NCBI GenBank assembly: GCA_963556145.1
Contig: OY744465.1
Location: 2,294,001 to 2,358,000, forward strand
Direction of reading: 5' to 3'
Length of the DNA: 64,000 nucleotides
Origin: Hygrocybe punicea
Lineage: Eukaryota; Basidiomycota; Agaricomycetes; Agaricales; Hygrophoraceae
In this document: in pieces, positions 59,733 through 64,000 of the stretch
How the letters are laid out: every line of letters starts with the position of its first letter
Numbering within the stretch: position 1 is the stretch's first letter
Position numbers and translations under genes: made by a program
Notes under the pieces: generated by a model
Database searches by the model: none
Seen by the model: only the letters and a program-made list of their open reading frames with translations
Told to the model about the DNA's origin: nothing

Positions 59733-60934
59733 ATGGCCACACATACAGTACATGTACGTTCTGGCCTTGATACCCGTCGATGTCCTGACAGTCTACAAAG
59801 GTTACGGGCTTCGCGCCATCCACTAACGAGACTCATCTGCAAGACTTCTTCAGGTAGGCGATCATATGCGTACCGGTTGAATCAACTACTCAATTATCGA
59901 AACCATCAAGCTTTTGTGGAACGTGAGCTCATTTATCGATTCATCACTTGTCTTAATTTACAATAATCGCTACACAGGATCAAATCTGTCGACTTCCATG
60001 ACAAGGCCGACCCCAGATTTGCGGTGATCCATTTTGTAAAGCCCTCGGCAGCGAAAACTGCTCTCATGGTGAACGAAAAGCCTCTCTATTTTCATGACGC
60101 ATCGAGTTGATCAGGTGGATGTTCCCCAGTTGAACGGCGGCACTCTTGATCATGCACCCTTGTCAGTCACCTCCGAGGTCGCCCATCAGGATGAAGAGAC
60201 TTCCGAAGAGAGCGCACCGATTGACCAGACCGATAAGCCCAGGGCTGGGAGCAAGTTGGATTCCTTCAATACATCTGCCATCATGCTAATCTTCGACGGT
60301 ATCGCGATTCAGTTGCGGCTGAATACCTAGCAAAGGGATACAAGCTTCAAGACCACATCCTCCAACGCGCCATTGACATTGACAGTAAGTGTCCCGTTTA
60401 CACTTTTTTACAGTTTGGGCGCTCGCCTATCCGTGTTGCCTAGATAAACAAGGGATCTCGAAACGTTTCCTCAAATATCTCAAAGACCTTGACACCCATC
60501 TTGGCGCCCGTGCACTCGGACCAGACCAGACCATCTCCGGCAAGATCCAATCCCACATCAGTGCCGCCACGGAACAAGCCAGGAGTATAGATCATCAGAA
60601 GGGTTATTCCAAAACTGCGCACGACGTACCTGTTATTGTTTCCTCTTTCGCTGGGTGTAGAGATTTGACACATTTTTTGCAGTACTATATCAAGGCTTTA
60701 TCCTCTCCGTTTGGCCAAAAAGTGCTCAATTTCTACACGTCCACGACTAAACAAGTTCAGGACATTCACGATGAAGCACGTCGTATCGTCGCCACGCACA
60801 AGCCTCAGAACCCCACTGCCTCTCATCCCGTTGCTGCTGCTGCTGCTACTGCTACTGCTGCACCTAAGGCTGCTGAGGTGCCCACCGCTACTGGATCGGA
60901 GAAGGCACCAGACACTTCTGGCAAAGATGCTTAA
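59733..60934 (+). CDS. VIP1: Vip1-like RRM RNA-binding protein
   Basis: Single-RRM protein of the fission-yeast Vip1 type; cytoplasmic role poorly known. ATG at 59733 (MATHTVH), then an intron, STKVTGFAPSTNETHLQDFF (RNP2 in KVTGFA), FCGTIKSVDFHD and RFAVIHF (RNP1). LNGGTLDHAPLSVTSEV follows after an intron. A 62-nt GC-AG intron at 60251-60312 joins KPRAG to IAAEYLAKGYKLQDHILQRA, a Vip1-specific block. Then GISKRFLKYLKDLDTHLG, ISAATEQARSIDHQKGYS, and YYIKALSSPFGQKVLNFYTS. The C terminus is an Ala/Thr/Lys-rich tail ending TSGKDA. All eight or so exons join in frame. Confidence 0.9.
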
Positions 60935-61349
60935 ATGTGAAGAAAGTTTATTACGGTTATGGGTACAGTTATTCCGAATCAAAAGATTGTAAGATATTTT
61001 GCACGCTATGCAATGTAATGTAGGACCTTTGGGCTTCAAATATTTTTCATGAGTGTGTTTAGTCATGTTGAGAACATGTACTTTGTTGATCTTCGTTCCT
61101 CCTTTAACTTATCCTGGCCACCCCGGTCAATCATTTTCTGCCAGCGGTCGTCTTTGCTCAAGCGGCATCCCAGCACAGTTCATAGACAGGAATCTACTCG
61201 TACAATGTCAAAGACGTCCAGGACATGTCCCTATAGAGCGTTAATCAAAACCGAACACGCTGCTATCATCACTGTCTGGAAAAAAAATGGAGGCATGCAC
61301 GACATAACAGGAACTAGCCAATTCAATCATCTTCGGCCTTGTCACATCG
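60935..61349. other. Convergent spacer
   Basis: 3' flanks of VIP1 and the four-helix membrane protein gene. No gene seen. Confidence 0.5.
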
Positions 61350-62169
61350 TCATTCGACGCTGTATCCCACGACAAGCGGAGGTGGGATACTAGGGGATGG
61401 TATTGTAGAAACGGGATTGACCGACGTGCGAGCCTCCTTGGGGGTATGAGTAGGCAGCATGCTTGTCGGCCGAACCCGACGGTAGCTTCCCAGGAGGGCG
61501 AAGGTCACCAAGATATAGCCGACCCAGGCAGGTATTCCAAGCTGTGCGGCAGCTTCAGCGTAATTGTGGGAACATATAGTTCTTGAATCATCGCAACCAG
61601 ACGGATCTCGCCCATCTACGTCATTTGCAGAGATCCACAGGCTCTGTAGTCAGCAAAAAATAAAGATCCATGCATCGGAGTCGAGATTCTCAAAATTGAC
61701 ACGAACAGTTGCCCGCCCTGCTATTCCTCCCCACGCGAACCAGAATACCACAAGGAACCAGAAAGCCATAATAGTGTGTTTGTCACGATCCATCGAACTG
61801 CATTTTTATTTTTCCAGATTATTATAATAATGCAAGTTATGGATGATGTATCCGACTTACATCCATAATCCGAGGGATACGATGAAGCTAACAGACGATA
61901 AGACGACGAGTCCGACTGCCAATCCACCGATGTGGCCTGCTGAATGGAAACTCAGCGGGGGGAGGGATTGAGCCATATAAAATGGGAACCTACCTTTTAG
62001 TATGAAGTCGGAGTGTACCGAGTTACTAGCGAAGATTATCGTCGAGAGAGAGGTAACGCACTTGGTTGATCTCAAGCATGAGTGTGATAATCGTCAGAGA
62101 ATGTGGAAACGAAGGCCTCACAAATAGTATTATACACCACTTTTGAAAATCATTCAACTTTGAAGCCAT
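61350..62169 (-). CDS. Small multi-span membrane protein, MARVEL-like (putative)
   Basis: Four predicted helices: SLTIITLMLEI, IGGLAVGLVVLSSVSFIVSL, MAFWFLVVFWFAWGGIA and AWVGYILVTFALLGSY. A Cys-containing loop (RDPSGCDDSRTICSHN) lies between helices 3 and 4, then a Pro/Ser/Thr cytosolic tail ends LVVGYSVE. ATG at 62169 (MASKLNDFQKW) is my best start. The join between LMLEINQ and the GHIGG exon is unsettled: a candidate intermediate exon (SLSTIIFASNSVHSDFILK) is in another frame. The topology resembles fungal MARVEL-domain proteins of the plasma membrane, but this is a topology match only. Confidence 0.55.
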
Positions 62170-62733
62170 CGTCGGAATGAGATAAAGAGTGCACACCAGA
62201 TAAGATCAGTGCGGTACCAATCATGTTTATATCATGATGGACATTCTCACGATGACTGAAAACGACCGTGTATGTTTTCTAGAATCAACGGAGGCTAAAA
62301 TAGTCAAAGACCTGGTCAGCTGAGGGAAACAACAGGATTAGGAAGTTAAAGCAAGAGGAGCATTTGTTGATCTCTCTTCCGAGTGGATTGATTATAAGAC
62401 ATACCTGGATGGTGATAAATTCAGAGGTTTGACATGGATGACGAAAAACATGTTGCACCACACCAAGTCCAGTGCTCCGGAGATCCTGAATTTCAGCTCA
62501 GGATACAGCTTTATTTCCCGGTGTGGATGAACAACTTTGGAAGTTTGAACTGCCACGGATGATGGATGCGCCACAGTACTAGTGCCGCTGATTTCGGAAT
62601 TTTCCGATACAAAAGGCGCTTGGAGCTGCCCACTAAGCCTTTGTATACCACAGCACCTGCCCTGGCGGTTCGGACGCTACCCACCCGATTATCCTAACAC
62701 AACCCCCTCAAACGCCTATTTTCACGACCACCA
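62170..62733. other. Divergent spacer, no gene seen
   Basis: 564 bp between divergent starts. Contains short minus-strand frames with no signature. Probably promoters of both neighbours. Confidence 0.45.
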
Positions 62734-63140
62734 ATGACAATGACAGTTTACGACACTCTAATCGTCCTCTTCAACACCCAACTTGTCGAACCGTTGCCAA
62801 GCAAATTGGTAGATATTCCCATGAAGGTCTTGCCACCACCTCTGCCCCCACGTAGGAGACCAGCCAATAGATATTCATCGGATTCGTCAAGTTCGTCAGA
62901 GTCGGTATGTAATATTATCCTACCTCCCAGCAAGATTTGGGCTTATCGCATCATCTCAGAGACCTTCCATCGACACAGTCGATAGCAGCCATGACACAAA
63001 CACGATGGTGTACGGCGATTCCGAACACAAAGTTTGTTTGTCCTCATTGCCACCCAACAGGAATACTAAAGTGATGTTTGGTTTCCTAGGCCCACCGTGT
63101 TTCGTACCCTCCGAAGGCCTACATAACCCGCCTTAAATGA
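62734..63140 (+). CDS. Small Pro/Ser-rich hypothetical protein
   Basis: About 96 residues. ATG at 62734 (MTMTVYDTLIVLFN). A PPPLPPRRRP proline stretch of the kind bound by SH3 domains is followed by a Ser run (YSSDSSSSSES). Two introns keep frame: one begins GTATGT after SES and rejoins at RPSIDTVDSSHD, and one begins GTTTGT after EHK and rejoins at AHRVSYPPKAY. Ends ITRLK. No family recognised. The matching splice signals and phases make it more than a chance frame. Confidence 0.5.
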
Positions 63141-63500
63141 AGCTCGACTTGAATATACTTTATGATAACACTTCATCCCCTGGCCTTGTAAACAGATCTG
63201 TATTTCTACCGCACTCGGCAGCTCGCTGAAATGATTTATCCACCTGGTTCTGGATCATATCAGAGGCACCGTCACAATTCTTTTCAGACATTGATGGTGG
63301 TAAAGCCTTGCGTCCGTTTGATTCGAGCTGTAATGTAACCGTAGCATTTGCGATCATGAGCAATATTCGCTAAGCAGTTGTTTCACATGTCACGTGATTG
63401 AGAAGTGCTTGGCGTCGCAATCAATGACCTGTTATATGTAACGTTTTTCCCCTGCTTTTCACTTACGTCCTCTATTTCCTGCAATACAAACGTCTAAATA
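63141..63500. other. Spacer, promoter of the transporter gene
   Basis: 360 bp. A minus-strand frame at 63160-63363 has no signature. No gene seen. Confidence 0.45.
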
Positions 63501-64000
63501 ATGCTCAAGAGAAAAATATTACACCAGTCGGGGACGACGAACAACTTCCTAAAAGTAACTGATGGGCATACTAGTACGAGGCATGATTCGCGAAAGATCG
63601 ATCCCGGGATCGAGGCTGCTCAGGCGGCACCAGCTTTGCTTGACTACTACGGCGGAGTGTCCATGGTATTGGGAGGTTGTTGTGCGTAAGTCTTCGTCAT
63701 ATTATCGGCAGAGGGCGATCCAAGCTTGATGTGCCACAGAAATGTCTGGGCGTATGAGCAACTGCTCAAAATAAACCCACAGATCGGTCAGAGAACTGGT
63801 TCTTGGTATTGAACCCTGCGAAAAAAAAAATTAGCTGAAGGATTCTACTTTTTTTTTTTTGGACAGGTTCTGCGCTCACATTCTCTCAAATGTTATTCAT
63901 CACTGTCCAGTCATTACCCGGCTTCCTCTTATTTCCAACACCTTTCGGGCTTCCTCGCCTGAAACCACGAGTAATTCCGCTCAGCGAATGGTGCTTTCAG
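63501..64000 (+). CDS. Nucleotide-sugar transporter, SLC35B4/Yea4-like (5' part)
   Basis: UAA-family transporter, probably carrying UDP-GlcNAc into the ER or Golgi. Runs off the window end. ATG at 63501; a later Met before VLGGCC (near 63663) is an alternative. After the first intron: NVWAYEQLLKINPQIG. After a second intron that carries A and T tracts: SALTFSQMLFITVQSLPGFL, then GLPRLKPRVIPLSEWCFQ. These blocks (GGCC-NVWxYEQLL, GSxLTFSQMLFI, PRLKPR-xPLxEW) are those of SLC35B4-type transporters. Confidence 0.8.

Noticed and set aside
1..64000. Transposons, tRNA or rRNA genes
   Set aside because: I saw no transposase or reverse-transcriptase motifs, long terminal or target-site repeats, or cloverleaf/rRNA cores on reading. 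A tRNA scan and a repeat-library search were not possible, so small or degraded elements may be missed.

Overview
The window is nuclear DNA of a filamentous basidiomycete, most likely an Agaricomycete. The evidence is dense short introns (about 48-75 nt, with CTGAY/CTAAY-type branch sites), a membrane-anchored mushroom-type P450, a fungal P-loop GTPase of the kind expanded in mushrooms, and orthologues of Gdh2, Vts1, Fzo1, Ipl1, Cwf19, Pep12, Mas1 and a septation-network kinase. I see no rRNA, tRNA, CRISPR array or intact transposon. All gene models were spliced by eye from GT-AG or GC-AG signals and frame continuity.

Layout. 0-18 kb: P450 (+), NAD-glutamate dehydrogenase (-), short-chain dehydrogenase (-), Vts1 (-) divergent from Fzo1 (+), then Aurora kinase (+). 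18.3-25.3 kb: the unusual P-loop GTPase (-) and a 2-oxoglutarate/Fe(II) oxygenase (-). 25.7-37.5 kb: a prenylated-tail protein (-), mitochondrial ribosomal protein uL5m (+), a SepH/Cdc7-type kinase (-), a ribosomal-L1-domain nucleolar protein (+) and an alpha/beta hydrolase (+). 37.5-44.8 kb is gene-poor: a small secreted protein, a quinone oxidoreductase and an orphan gene. 45-48.8 kb: Cwf19 (-) and a G-patch protein (+) diverge from a gap of 49 bp, followed by the syntaxin Pep12 (+). 49-54 kb: three mitochondrial genes, MPP-beta (-), a class III CoA-transferase (+, compartment inferred) and ETF-beta (+). 54.5-64 kb: a myristoylation-motif RING-H2 protein (-), the RRM protein Vip1 (+), a four-helix membrane protein (-), a small hypothetical (+), and the 5' end of a nucleotide-sugar transporter (+).

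The outstanding feature is in the GTPase gene (18323-23570, minus). Between its G domain and its C-terminal membrane segment lie 52 consecutive micro-exons: 51 of exactly 3 nt and one of 9 nt. Each is bounded by AG upstream and GT downstream and separated by introns of 49-76 nt. All are phase 0, so each exon is one whole codon. The spliced gene sums to exactly 1500 nt (499 residues plus stop) over 63 exons, and the array is stop-free only in the frame set by the normal-sized exons on either side. Any subset of these exons could be skipped without a frameshift. I regard this one-codon-per-exon array as the main discovery candidate.
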